Shown piece by piece: positions 50,901 through 63,800 of a DNA stretch of 64,000 nt (positions are counted from its first letter, which is position 1; each line of letters starts with the position of its first letter). The stretch lies in contig NW_020825288.1 of assembly GCF_003286085.1 (NCBI RefSeq), forward strand, positions 3,844,001-3,908,000, given 5' to 3'. The notes below the pieces were generated by a model, which was given only the letters and a program-made list of their open reading frames with translations, made no database searches and had not been told where the DNA came from. The stretch comes from Drosophila persimilis (taxonomy: Eukaryota > Arthropoda > Insecta > Diptera > Drosophilidae). Position numbers and translations under genes: made by a program.

Positions 50901-53602
50901 CGGAACTGCAAAAATGTACAAAATATTATCTTTCCTGAAATGCAAATTGGAACGAGAGATAACCAGTAGGAGGAACATTTTATTGTGGGGCAGAAGTGTC
51001 TGAATCGACACCAAGTCGAGTCCAGAAGTCCAGGCAGAAAATCCCACCGACCGAGAGGCGTTGCTGCATGACGCGGGAACTTGAATGAATATTTATGGCT
51101 ATCTGACCTTTTTGTGGGATTTTAAAGGGGGATTTAAAAGTATAAAATAATCAAAAGAAAACATTTAAAACATCATTTAAAATCTGTTGAATGCAACCCC
51201 ATAGTTTCTTGGATCTTCTAGAACTTCTCTTTGCTTTATGAAGCAGATTTAGTGGCTGTTTCGAGGAGGTACTGTTTTGCAACCCACTTGGGCCCTTAAG
51301 GTACAAATTTAAATCCTTTTAAGAGCCCTTTGACTGCAGTATTTGATGTGATTCACCTCCCGACTTTGCCGACAGAATGATACGATGATTGGTTTATACG
51401 ATGATGATTACATTTAGTTATATTTAAGAATAATTTTAAGTGACTTCAAAGTCTTGATTTTCTGGGAATAAAATAAATTATTCAGGCTGTTGTTCAGACG
51501 ATGTTTTGCCGTAAACAGTGGCTCTTCTTCACTTTATAGCTCACCCCTCTAGAACCCAAATCCTCATTGAAGCCCACTTTTCTTGGGGGCTTTTCCTCTG
51601 CCACTAAGCAGGAAAAATCATAGTTTTTCTAGAGCTTATCCCCAAAACAAATCGACGTTTGGCAGTTGCCCTGCTTGGGAGTTAATAAATGTATCATAAC
51701 TCTGGAAATGGCACGAAATTGCAGGATATAAAAGGGGAATGGAATGGGCACGACATGTGCAGAGTGTTCTTGCGCCACTTCAGATGTTCTCTTGGCCCCG
51801 AAATTGTGTGTCGTCTGTTGAGTGCTGAAAAATGCATGGAAAGTGCAGCAGCAACCCCCCCAGGAAGTTTGAGGGAAGCCTGCCAAAGGAGGCAAAGGAG
51901 GGCAAGGATACGGCACTCCGTACGCCGTGAGGCAGTCATGCAATATTATACGAAAATCCTTTGCCAAGAATGATGATGATGACGATGATGATGATGAGGG
52001 CGGTGTCAGGCTTAATCTTGGCATTTATATACGTGATCCTTTTTTGCCTGCTCCGCCTCGTTCTCTGGCGGAATTTTCATATTTTCCTGTGCATGAAATG
52101 CATTTATGTAGCCATGAAAAATGTAGGTTTAATTAAGCGTTCACCCTGGGGCCACCCCATCGTGCCAGCATCCCGACAGCATCCTGTTCTCATTTTGCTC
52201 TGCCTGGCATACGGCATTGTCCTGGATGTCCTGCTGGATGCCCGCATTGAATCCGCATCCGGTGCCCGAGAATTCACAGCATCGCTAAACACAATGCCAG
52301 GTTTTTTTGGCAGCAGCAGCCCACGGGACGGGCAGCACTTGGGAGAGGCCGCCATTGTATTACAGAATTAAGCGCATCTGAAAGCCGAACTCGATGAGCA
52401 TTTGCCTGGATCTGTGCTTTGTGGGAATACCCTTTGAAGGATGGGGCTACATGGAGTTCGGGAATCGCTTAAGGATTGAGTGGCGCCATAGGGATGCCTC
52501 CTTTTTACTCACTCTAAAATACTGAAGCTGTTCCCTGAAAAATACCGAAAAATCTGTACAGTCTCAGGCATTTACTGGTGAATGGCAATGGGCAAGGTGA
52601 ATGGCAAAAGTTACCGATGGAATTTTCGCTGTTTTCGTAGGGTTGATTATAGTTTTTCATTGCAAAGTTTTCCAAGAAATCAATTGCCTCCCATTGAGGG
52701 CTCTATTTTATAGGATTTTCCATCATTGAAATGGATTTTATCGCTTAAAAACCCATCGAAAAGTAAAATAAAACATAGAGTCCCTTCTTGAGGATTTATT
52801 TTTTAATCTTCTGAGCTATTTTCAAGGGTATTTCCCCTTCGTTGTTGCTGATTTTGTGGGTTTTTTATAAGTTTTTTTTCTACCCATTTTTTGTACTCGT
52901 TTGTCATCGCCTGCAGCCAGGAGGGAGGGGGGCTGGAGCGCTTGAAAATCGATACGGAAGCGTTCCTCAGTGCTTCTTTTGGGTGTTGCCCCTGAGCTGA
53001 TTTCGGCTCCTGTTTTTTGCACGTACAACGAATTTGGCTGGATTTGTACCTTGGCTTTGGTTCGGGACTCTACTGCTGTGTTGCCCCTCGGCAAACAGTT
53101 TGCTGCAATATTTGATCTGTTGTTTACTCTCCCGATTGTCGCCTCCTCTGACGAGTCCTACACACCAGGCCATGCAGTATCTCTAGATGGTATGAGAGCG
53201 GAACGGAACCCTATCCCAATATGCATATATTTATCCGTGTCTGCGCACTATTTGTAATGCATGGAATATATTTTGTTTACGAAAAGTTATGGCGTGAATA
53301 ATTGAACGAGTCAACAAGTCGGATAACTTATTACTTAAACATGAGCCGGGGCACTGGCCCCGCCCCGTCCCGCCCATGCCTCCATGGAGACCATCATCAT
53401 CGTAATCAACGGCGCAAGCGAATTTTACAAAAAAAAATAAAATACTCAAATGCGAAACGAAACCAAAATATGTATGCAAATACAAATTAATGGAGTACTT
53501 CCTGTCTCCCATCCTTTCGGCAATAAAAAACAAACAAGAAAGAGTGCTGTCGAGTGGGGATTCGACGAGCAGGTTCCCTGTAAGGAGCGGGTCTTGTATC
53601 TC

Positions 53603-53890
53603 AAGAATAACAATTATAATAACAGTTATTCTATAAAAATCAAGAATAACAATTATAATAACAGTTATTCTATAAAAATCAAGAATAACAATTATAATAA
53701 CAGTTATTCTATGAAAATCAAGAATAACAATTATAATAACAGTTACTCAATAAAAATCAAGAATAACAATTATAATAATAGTTATTCAATAAAAATCAAG
53801 AATAACAATTATAATAATAGTTATTCAATAAAAATCAAAAATAATATTTATTCAATAAAAATCAAGAATAATAATTATTCAATATAAATC
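53603..53890 (+). repeat. 39-bp minisatellite
   Basis: Six full 39-bp units (53603, 53642, 53681, 53720, 53759 and 53798) followed by two 27-bp shortened units. Units begin AAGAATAACAATTATAATAA. The left units are nearly identical, and the right units share extra changes (AATAGTTATTCAATA), showing ordered expansion. One frame is open throughout and would read KNNNYNNSYSIKI per unit, but this follows from 39 being a multiple of three in stop-free sequence. I do not call it a gene. Confidence 0.95.
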
Positions 53891-53969
53891 AATACGCAAA
53901 ATGAGTATATCCTAAGATATCCAGAAAAGATATTAATAGCCTCCATAGAGTCGAAAACGGGTTTCTCCT

Positions 53970-54002
53970 GCGAGTACGAGTACGAGTGCGAGTGCGAGTA
54001 CT
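53970..54002 (+). repeat. CGAGTA/CGAGTG hexamer array
   Basis: Five tandem 6-bp units, CGAGTA and CGAGTG, 80 bp downstream of the minisatellite. Confidence 0.85.
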
Positions 54003-57000
54003 CCCCGAGTACAGGGTATGTACATTAAAGCAGACCGAAAACGCAAGAGGCACTCACAAGCGGCAGATGTAAACGCCCTGTCTGTGGGTGCAACATTTCA
54101 ATTACATCCGCCCCATGCCACATCCGAGGACCACTAACATCCTTTTACTTGCGGTGCGGTGCGGTCTCTCTTGGTCCTTCCTGCTGGCAGAAATCACAGC
54201 TCCAGCATCCAGCTCTCTCTCTCTCTCTCCCTCTCTATCCTGTCGAAAAATTTGCATGTTTTCTTTTACTGTGTGGGGGGGGGGAGGGCCTGGCATTTGG
54301 CAAAATATTCCCACGCCGCATATTGCTCAAGTTCATGCAGCTGCCAGTGGCAGACAGAAACAGACACAGATACGCAGATAGGCAGCCACAGATGTGTCTG
54401 TGTGTGTGTGTGCCCCCATGCGGATTTTTAATGCAATTTCCACATAAATAATACGAGGTACTTTGTGTGTAAATCGAGAGATTCCTTTATTAATTAAATC
54501 TTTGCTGGCAATTTGTTGAAATGTTGATCGATGCCCTGTCCCGATTCTGTCCATCTGCCATTCGATGCCTCGGGGCTGCGAATTTCTCTGGCCAATTACA
54601 ATGCGTGATTAGCTGTCCGTGTTTAATTAGCGTAATTGCTGCAGGGGGGAGGCCGAGAGCCCGGGCCGTGGGCATCCAATTAAACTTTACAGAACTACAA
54701 GAAAATCGCTGCAAATTCATTGAGGAGAGCCACACCGGAGGGAGGGGGAAAACTGCTGTGGAAATGGCACTCGAACGACTGCCCCTCGATTGTAAGACAC
54801 GCACTTCTTCCATTAAAACTTGCATAATTAGCAAGCACACTTTCTGTGCTGGAAAGTCTTTAAAACTCCCCAAATCAGAGCCAGTCTCCGTACCCTTCCG
54901 ATTCCCATTTCCATTTCCATTACAATCGCAAATCAATTTGGCCTCATAAAGGAGAGCGAAACGTGCAAATTGCAGGATACTTGAATGCAAACCAGAACCA
55001 GAAACCAAACCAAAGCCACAACCAAAACCAAAACCCACTGTGTACGTGCTCCATTGTTGGAGCGACCAAAAAACGTTGTGGGTGGCGGTTGCTGCCTCCA
55101 TGTGGCGTGCATCCCAGGATCCATCATCCATCCATTCAATAATTACGTTTAAGCGGCCACAGCGGAGGACGCGTCGCGGGTCAGGAAGTTGATGTGTCGC
55201 CTCCCAGACCACACCAGACCGGGGGCTGGGTTCCATTTGACTTTCTTCTGATGGAGGATGTCCGGGTGGCTGTCCGGGTGGCTGTCACACGCTCAATCAA
55301 TGGATTTTACAGCTGACTGGGCCAACATTATGGTAATCTGCCACACAGTCCTGCCCTCCCGCCCCGCATCACCCTTCCGCTGCGGTCCGGCTGCAGCCGT
55401 CGTCAGGTTGCAGACGTAAATCATTCATTTCACTTGCGACGATTTTTTATGGCGCCCCCATCTCGTTGGAGTGCACAGAACGTGCTGAATTTGCTCCATT
55501 TCTATGGCGAAAGTTGGACAACAAGAGAGTGCCGTGCCGTGCCGTGCTGCGCCGTGCCGTGCCGGAGGAAGGGATGTATGTATCATTAGTTACATTGCCT
55601 TTGCTCGTTGCCACCTACAAAAGTCCCATTACATCACATCCTATGCGCCATCCAGCAGCCATCCCGCACCCATCCATTGCTTCCACAGACAAGACTCAAC
55701 GGCTAAATTGAAGTTTAAAATAAAAACTTTGTGGCAGGAAAGACATTATTTACACAGAGGCAAGGCACTTACACTGAGCGAAACGAAGGGAAAGTCTAGG
55801 TTTTTCCTGGTTCCTGGTTTCATGGTTGAAATCCTAGAGGATATATCTCGAAATATGATGAAAATCGGGTGTAATGAGAATTTAAGGTAAGGAGAATTTC
55901 TAAAAGGAAACATTCGTACAATTGTCCCATAGGCGAATGGGCATATACGCTCCGAATGCCACAAACAGAGACCATTCGCCACGAGGGGTTCGTAGAATGG
56001 AAATTTGTAATGTTATGTGACAAAAAATAGCAAGCAAATGTGAGGAATACTCGTTTGGTACTGCTTGCAAACCGGATCAGCTGATGATTCTTGTTCTCCC
56101 CCGAGTGAATGGCAAAGGACAGTCACACGTTAACGTGAGCTAGAATCTCATGAGCACATGGAACTGAGGCATAAGAGGGAGATTTGATTGATAGATGGAA
56201 ACTATTGGAACCTCCGCTCAAGTAAGATCTCCCTCCAGAGAGGTTTCTGCCGAAGTTGTGACACATTTTTCGCTTGGTGCACCGCAAAGCCGGGCCCCGG
56301 CCTCCCTGCCTCCACACCCTACTCATCCTCCCCAGGACACACACTCGTATTCGTACGCTTATTCGTACTCGTACATTCGTAAGCTTAGAGATATGGTGTG
56401 GTATGGTATGGCATGGTAAAACCCGAGAACAAAAGATACTGCGCGTAAGGACAAGCGCAATACAGAAAAAAAAAAACTGATGACAAGTTGTATGCATGAG
56501 AGTGTCTATGTGTGTGTGTGCGTGCATGTGTGTGTGTGTGTGGTGGTGGGGTGAATGCCTGCGGAGGAGCCCGGTAGCTGCCAAAGGGTTAAAAATGTAC
56601 AGAAATCAGGTCAATTGTTTTGCAGGATGCTAAAAAAAAGTGGTATAAAAAACGAAAAGCGAAAAAATGGCAAAAGGAAAGTGCTATTTAAGTTCAAGTA
56701 ATGGCCCACTAAAAGCCCAGCATAGACGCCAGCGGAAAAGGTAATTTGCGCTATCTTCAAGGCATAATGCCACTAAGGAGGGAGATGGGGATGCTTATCG
56801 TAAACAGAGTCTGAGATCGTTAAGATCTCCATTTGGTTCTGCTCTGAGAGAGCTTAAAGATGGTTCAATGTTTGAATGTTGAGAGTCTCTTCCTCCATGA
56901 TGTTTTCAATGTTTCTGAAGTAGTTTTAAAAGTAGTCCAACAACAGCAAAAACAACTACCCCTATGGACGCATCTCTCGAGTCGAGCATTAATTAATTAA

Positions 57001-57263
57001 TCATGCTCACGACATGTATTTGGGTTTTCGGGCTCTCAGACATTCTCTTGGAAACTTTTTTGGAGCATAAGAGAATGAGTATCCAGAGAGTGAGATGATA
57101 AACTTATAACTTTATTATTTTTTATGTTTTTTAATTTATTTTTTTTTTGCTTTCTCTACCCCAACGAAGGCACAAATGTATTGCCGTAATATTTTAGAGC
57201 TAGAACTATGTGAAAAGGTAGCAAAGTCCAGCTGAATTTTATATTTTGAACCAAATATTATCC

Positions 57264-57402
57264 CCCTCCAAAATCTTAGACCTTCATCACACGTTTTTTT
57301 TTTATTATTTTTTTTACTATTTTTTTAATAATTTTTTCCAGTGACTTTTTTTTAAGGTGCTCCAAAAGTAATAGCAAACAACAAATTGCATTATTATTTT
57401 AT
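57264..57402 (+). repeat. Dispersed repeat, copy 2
   Basis: Homologue of the element at 43230-43372, same strand. It lies about 240 bp upstream of the splice acceptor of the main ANKRD50 coding exon. Confidence 0.7.
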
Positions 57403-57810
57403 ACTCAGCCTTTAGTAAAAAAATTTAAAAAATTGTATATGATCCCCAATTTCATGAAATATTTGAACGATTTAAACAAATTATCACCCGAATAATACAC
57501 GTTTATTCGACTCAAATATGATTCGATTAGTGGCATGGGATAGACGTACGATGCCAGTGAATTTTCATGGTATTGGTATTTGAATGATGGCTAAGCAGAT
57601 TACTAACCTCCTCTTTCCCGGCCTTCTTTTTATTTGCAGTCATTTGTGGGGCTTAAGTGAAAGGCAGGAAAGTCAGACGTCAGCGAAAAGGGGAACGAAC
57701 CCGCAGCCAGCAGACAGCAAACGGATTACCGGCATCCTCCAGATACAGATACAGATACAGATACAGCTGCAATCAGCTCTTCGGCAGAAACAGAAACAGA
57801 AACAGCAGCA

Positions 57811-60800
57811 ATGTCTAAGCACACGGATAACGATAATCTGCGCAATGACATCTATGAAAATCTGCCCTGTCAGGCGATGTACAACGAGTCCGTGCGGAAG
57901 ATCCATCAGCAGGCCTCCAGCCTCGTCAATCCGAATGCCAACTCCATAGGCAACTGCAACTCCACGCCGGCGAACCACAAGGCCTCCTCCGGCGGGGGCG
58001 GTGGCGGTGGCAAGGAGATGCTGTATGCCACGCCACTGCGAAAGTCGGATCGCTACAAGAGCGGCGAGCGGAGTCGCCACACGGCTGCTGCCGAGGCGAA
58101 GCTCTCCAACTACCGGGACTCGAATCGCCTGGCCAGCGCCCGCAATGGGAACGCTGTGCAGGTCACAGACCTGGATGCCGACGAGGACGACGCCGAGGGC
58201 GATGGGGTGGACGGCTGTGCCTCGACCAGCGCCCTGGTGGGCGGCTCCAAGTACAGCAACCAGCACTTGGGCGGCGGCACGGGCACGGGCACAGCCACAG
58301 CCACAGCCAACCAGCAGCTGGAGGATCGGCGGATCCTCAACTTCCTGAAGGACACCACGCAGCTGCAGAAGAAGCTGGAGATCAGCGGGCGGGACTGCCC
58401 CAACGCCAGCTTCTCGAACCTGGCGCGCGAGGAGCACTTCGCCAATCTGGTGCAGCAGAACTTCCCCCAGGAGGTGGCCCAGCACTCGAACGGCGACACG
58501 AACGGCGGCTCGGCGCCCGAGGAGGACGGCCAGGAGGCGGCGGGCGGCGCCAGGGAGGACACCGATGGCAATCTGGAGGCGCTGATGCAGCGCAAGGTCT
58601 CGCCGGACAAGGAGGTCAACGGGCTGGTGCACAGCAGCGGCCTGGAGTCGAACAGCCGCATCGTGAGCACCGTCTACATCCATCGCGAGTGGGTCCTGAA
58701 GAAGATCGCCCTGTGCCTGGAGCAGCGGACGGCGGGCAAGAAGCCGCCCGTGCCGGTGGGCGGTGCCCTGGGCGGGGCAGCGGCCTCCTCCTCCGGCTAT
58801 GTCTCAGCCCGGGCCAAGGCGGCGGCCATCTCCAGCTCCAGCTACAACGGGTGCCTGGTCCTGGGCTCGAACGGCTCCGGCAAGACCTCCATCTGCCAGG
58901 CCATCATGAAGGGCAACTCCGGCACCAAGGGCATCCTCAACAGGAAGCTGCTGGCCTGCTACCTGATCGAGTCCCAGAACCCGGAGTGCCACAGCCTCTC
59001 GCTGTTCATGCGCAAGATCGTCCTGCAGCTCCTGAGCCACGCCTCGCTGATCAGCCGCGACGACAGCCAGCGGATCATCGACGAGGGCTTCTCCTTCCTG
59101 CGCGAGGAGGCCCAGCAGCAGGAGTTCAAGCTGGACGAGGCCATGAACAACATCAGCCTCAGCGCGAATGCCGAAGAGCTGCTCATCGAGGAGCTGAAGC
59201 GCGGGGCCGGCGACTGCGACGCCCCCCAGGCCCTGGACTCGGGGCACTTCCAGTCGCAGCGCACCTCCACCATCAACAAGGCGGCCAAGAGCTGTCTGAC
59301 CCGCCAGCAATCGGAGCCGGCTCCGCTGCCGGACCAGCCGGACGATCAGCAGGCCGCCAACTGCTATGGCACGCATCCGCCGAAGCACGGCAGGGAGCGC
59401 GGCGAGCAGGACAAGGACATGGGCAACGAGAAGGAGCTGAAGGAGCCGGCTGCCAAGCCGAGCGCCAGTCCCAGCAAAACCAAGTCCAAGATCCCCATCA
59501 AACGGGGACGATCGGGCAGCGGCGTGCTCTCCCCCTCGAAGCTGGCGATCATCAGCAACGGCGGTGGCACGGGCGGTGGCCAGGCGATCCAGCAGGGCGG
59601 CGGCGAGGACATAGCCGATCTCGGCACCGAGCAGGAGAAGAGCGAAATCGAGGCGGCCATCAAGGAGGACAAGGCGGTGGCCAACAACGAGGAGGAGGAC
59701 AAGCCCGAGGCGGACAAGGACTTGACGCCCGGCAAGGAGCAGGAGACGGAACCCAAGGCAGAGGCTGAGGCGTCGAAGCCTCTCATTGATTTCACAGAGA
59801 ACGGCCCGGTGAATGGCAAACGGGAGGAGGAGCAGGAGGAGCAGGCGGAGAAGCAGGAGGAACGCCAGGCACCGCCAGCGCTCGCCGAGAAGCCTAGGAA
59901 GCACACGAACACACTGCCGCCGCCGTTGCCGAGGACCAAGAGCTGCCGCACCATCATCGCGGACGGGTACTACGAGCTGCTGCTCTCCAATCCGGAGATC
60001 CTCGAGTGCCTCAGCGTGGACAACATCGAGACGAACCCCGACGAGTGCTTCAAGAAGGCGCTGCTCTTCCCGCTGCTCGAGCTGACGCCGCCGAAGACGG
60101 CGCTGCTGCTGCTGATCGACTCGATCGACGAGAACTACATCAACGAGGGCCACCTGATCTCCACTCTGAAGGGCGGACGCTGCAACGCGGCCGTCCACAA
60201 GAGCCGCAACGTGGCGGAGCTGCTGTCGAACCACATCCACCTGTTCCCCAAGTGGCTGTTCCTCGTGTGCACCACCAAGAAGCAGACCAAGCAGATCACC
60301 AGGATGTTCACCGGCTTCAAGAAGATCACGCTGGACGACCTGCGCAAGTCGCACGTGGTCAAGGACGTGCAGGAGTACATCATCAACCGGCTGAACTCGG
60401 ACTTCAAGGACAGCATCATGCTGACCAAGGAGATCATCGAGTCGCTCCACCAGCTGTACATCAAGTCGAACGGCTGCATCCTCTACCTGGAGAAGGTGCT
60501 GCACGGCATCAAGGACAACTTCTTCAGCTTCCGGGAGATCAAGCTGATCCCGTGCACCCTGAACGGCCTGTACTTGTATATCTGCCAGAAGTCCTTCAAC
60601 AAGAAGCAGTACATGAAGATCCGGCCGCTGCTCAACGTCCTGCTGGCCTCCTCCGGCTACGTGGACAAGCTCTTCCTGTTCAACTGCCTGCGCACCCACA
60701 ACTACACGATCGACTGCCAGGAGTTCGAGAAGCGGCTCCAGCTGATGCGCAACATCCTCGCCTACGACGCGAACGCCCAGCGCCTCAAGATCTTCCACAA

Positions 60801-63800
60801 CTCGTTCGCCGACTGGCTGGTGGACGTCAAGTTCGCCACCAAGAAGTTCATCTGCGACGTCAACGAGGGCCACGTGATGATATCGATGTACTACCTGCTG
60901 GTGGCCGACACCTTGTGCGCCAACACGGTGCGCCGCTTCGCCTACCATCTGATCAAGGCGGGCGAGTGCCTGGCCAGCCGCCACGTGGACATGGACCTCA
61001 TTCTGATGCTGCTGGAGTCGCGGCTCAACCTGAGCGACTGCTTCTACACGAACCAGATGAACTGCTGCGCCCAGTGCGAGCACGACTTCAAGTACGACGG
61101 CAACTTCCTGCCCAAGACCCGCGCCATGCTCGAGCGGTTCCTGGCCAACGACCTGAGCGAGCCGTTCGCCCAGTTCCTGTGCGACTTCTTCAAGCCCAGC
61201 CTGCCGACGGACGCCAAGATGCTGAAGCTGCTCATCGAGACGGGCATCAACAACGCCGAGGCGCAGAACTCCTGCGAGTCCTCGCTGATGTCGCCCGAGC
61301 TGTCGGAGAAGTCGCAGAACATCGACTTCGAGCTGGCCGACCTGCTGCTCTCCAGCGAGAAGAGCTGCCTGCTGGAGACCCAGCGGGCGGGCAGCCCCTC
61401 GGAGCACAGCGAGCCGCCGCACGAGAGCCAGGACGACAACGCGTCCAGCACGCTGCACCAGCTCTCCGACTCGCACCACATCGAACTGCACAAGGGCAAG
61501 GCCCTGATCCACATCCTGGCCAACGACGGCAACCACCAGCTGCTGGAGCGGGCCCTCAACGCCTGCAAGAGTCCCATAGACCTGGAGATCGAGGACTACA
61601 ATGGCCAGACGGCGCTCAATATCGCCGCCAGGAACGGCCACCTGGAGGTGGTGAAGCTCCTCCTGAGCTTCTCGCAGCCCTGCAACGACGGCACAGGCAG
61701 GATGAAGCGCGTCGACGTCAACCATGCGGATCGCGACGGCTGGACCCCGTTGCGGTCCGCCTCCTGGGGCGGCCACAGCGACGTGGTGCGGCTTCTGATC
61801 TCCCAGCCGGCCTGCAAAATAGATCTCGCCGACAAGGAGGGGCGCACTGCCCTGAGGGCCGCCGCCTGGAGCGGGCACGAGGACATCCTCAAGCTGCTGA
61901 TCGAGTCGGGAGCGGATGTCAACTCGGTGGATCGCCAGGGTCGCACGTCCCTGATTGCCGCCTCCTACATGGGCCACTACGACATCGTGGAGATCCTCCT
62001 CGAGAACGGGGCGAATGTCAACCACCTGGATCTGGACGGACGCAGTGCTCTGTGCGTGGCCGCCCTGTGCGGCTCCTCGGGCTACAGCAAGGTGATCTCC
62101 ACGCTGCTGGACCACGGGGCGAACACGGATCAGCTGGACAACGACGGCATGTCGCCTCTGCTGGTCAGCTCCTTCGAGGGCAACGCCGAGGTCTGCGAGC
62201 TGCTGCTGGAGAACGGCGCCGACCCGGACCTGGCCGACTTCATGGGACGCACGCCCCTGTGGGCCGCCTGCACGGCGGGGCATGCCACGGTGGTGAAGCT
62301 GCTGCTGTTCTGGGGATGCGGCATCGACTGCATGGACTCCGAGGGCCGCACGGTGCTGAGCATTGGGGCCGCCCAGGGGAACGTGGAGACGGTGCGGCAG
62401 CTGCTCGACCGCGGCCTCGACGAGACGCATCGCGACAACGCGGGCTGGACGCCGCTCCACTACGCCGCCTTCGAGGGCTTCCACGAGGTGTGCATGCAGC
62501 TGCTCGAGTCGGGGGCGAAGATCGACGAGTGCGACAACGAGGGCAAGACGGCCCTCCACCTGGCCGCCCAGGAGGGGCGCCTCAACTGCGTCCAGGCCCT
62601 GCTGGACATCCACTCCAGCTTCGTCGACCAGAAGGCGCACGACGGCAAGACCGCCTTCCGGCTGGCCTGCCTCGAGGGGCACATGGAGACGGTGGAGTTT
62701 CTGCTCAAGTTCTGCTGCGACGTCAACTCGAAGGACGCCGACTCGCGCACCACGCTGTACATCCTGGCGCTGGAGAACAAGCTGGAGATCGTCAAGTACC
62801 TGCTGGACATGACCAATGTGGATGTGAACATTCCGGACAGCGAGGGCCGCACGGCCCTCCACGTGGCCTCCTGGCAGGGGCACGCGGACATGGTCAAGAC
62901 CCTGATCGAGGCCGGGGCCGATGTCAACTCCATGGACCTGGAGGCGCGCTCGCCCCTGCACTCGTGCGCCTGGCAGGGCAACCACGACGTGATGAGCATC
63001 CTCCTCTACTACGGCGCCCTGGCGGATCACGCCTGCAAGCAGGGGGCCACCGCCCTGGGCATCTCCGCCCAGGAGGGGCACGAGAAGTGCGTCATCGCTC
63101 TGTTGCAGTTCGGCGCCAATCCTTACAAGTCGGACCACTGCGGGCGCACGCCAATCAAGCTGGCGGCCAAGTCGAGTCGCACCAGCATCCTCAAGATCTT
63201 CGAGAGCTACACCAAAAGTAAGACCAAACGCAGGAGCATCCTTTTGCTCTGTTACTAATGCTTTGCCCCTCCTCACCTCTCCCTACCGCCCCTAGACGAT
63301 GCTAGTAATCCCAACGAACCCAAGTTCCATGCCCACGCCAGCATGCTGCGCTCCCCGGACCAGCCGCCGGCACTGCCCCTGCACCAGAACCTGGCCCCCT
63401 ATCCGGCCCACGCTTCCGCCTCGTCGGTCTGCTCGGCGGCCACCACGGCGACGGTGCACAACGGCAGCCAGCTGCACGTGCTCAACGCCTCCAGTTCCAC
63501 GCACAGCTCGAACAACTTCTACCAGAACACCATGCAGTCGGACACGAGCAGTTTGCACAAGCGCAAGAGCGTCATCTCTAGTCAGTCCACGGGCAGCAGC
63601 AATGATGTGAGTACAGGCCAGGTGGCCCATCGGCGATCGGCCTTCGAATCTAATGGGTTTTGTTCGTTGCAGCAGGCGCCGCTTACCTTCACACAGCAAT
63701 TGCAGCGACAGAGCAAACTGAGCTCGCGGAACAATCTGATGGTCAATTCGAAGCATGCCTCTGGATCGGGTCACAAGTCCAGTGGCGGAGGCGGCGGCGG

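Larger units (their letters stand above)
31917..57639 (+). other. ANKRD50: Proposed 25.7-kb first intron of the ANKRD50 orthologue
   Basis: Donor GTAAGTGC at 31917 and acceptor TTTATTTGCAG ending 57639. Apart from the relics and repeats listed separately I see no intact gene on either strand. Open frames of 60-150 codons are explained by microsatellites (TG, CAG, GA, ATG) or lack domain features. Long first introns of this size in flies usually hold enhancers; many TTTATGGC, GAGA and homopolymer elements are present, but I cannot assign any. Alternative first exons within it are possible, for example near 39060-39230. Confidence 0.45.

Noticed and set aside
51961-52371. 136-codon membrane-like frame
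   Set aside because: Its start is an ATG/GATGAT repeat without a proper initiation context, and the hydrophobic part has no family match or splice support.
53450-53887. 145-codon Asn/Tyr/Ser-rich frame
   Set aside because: It is a by-product of the 39-bp minisatellite and ends with it.
58804-63276. 1,490-codon open frame antisense to the ANKRD50 exon, and a 1,071-codon frame in another plus frame
   Set aside because: Both are produced by the GC-rich third positions of the real coding exon, and their translations are repetitive in step with the ankyrin repeats with no domain of their own.
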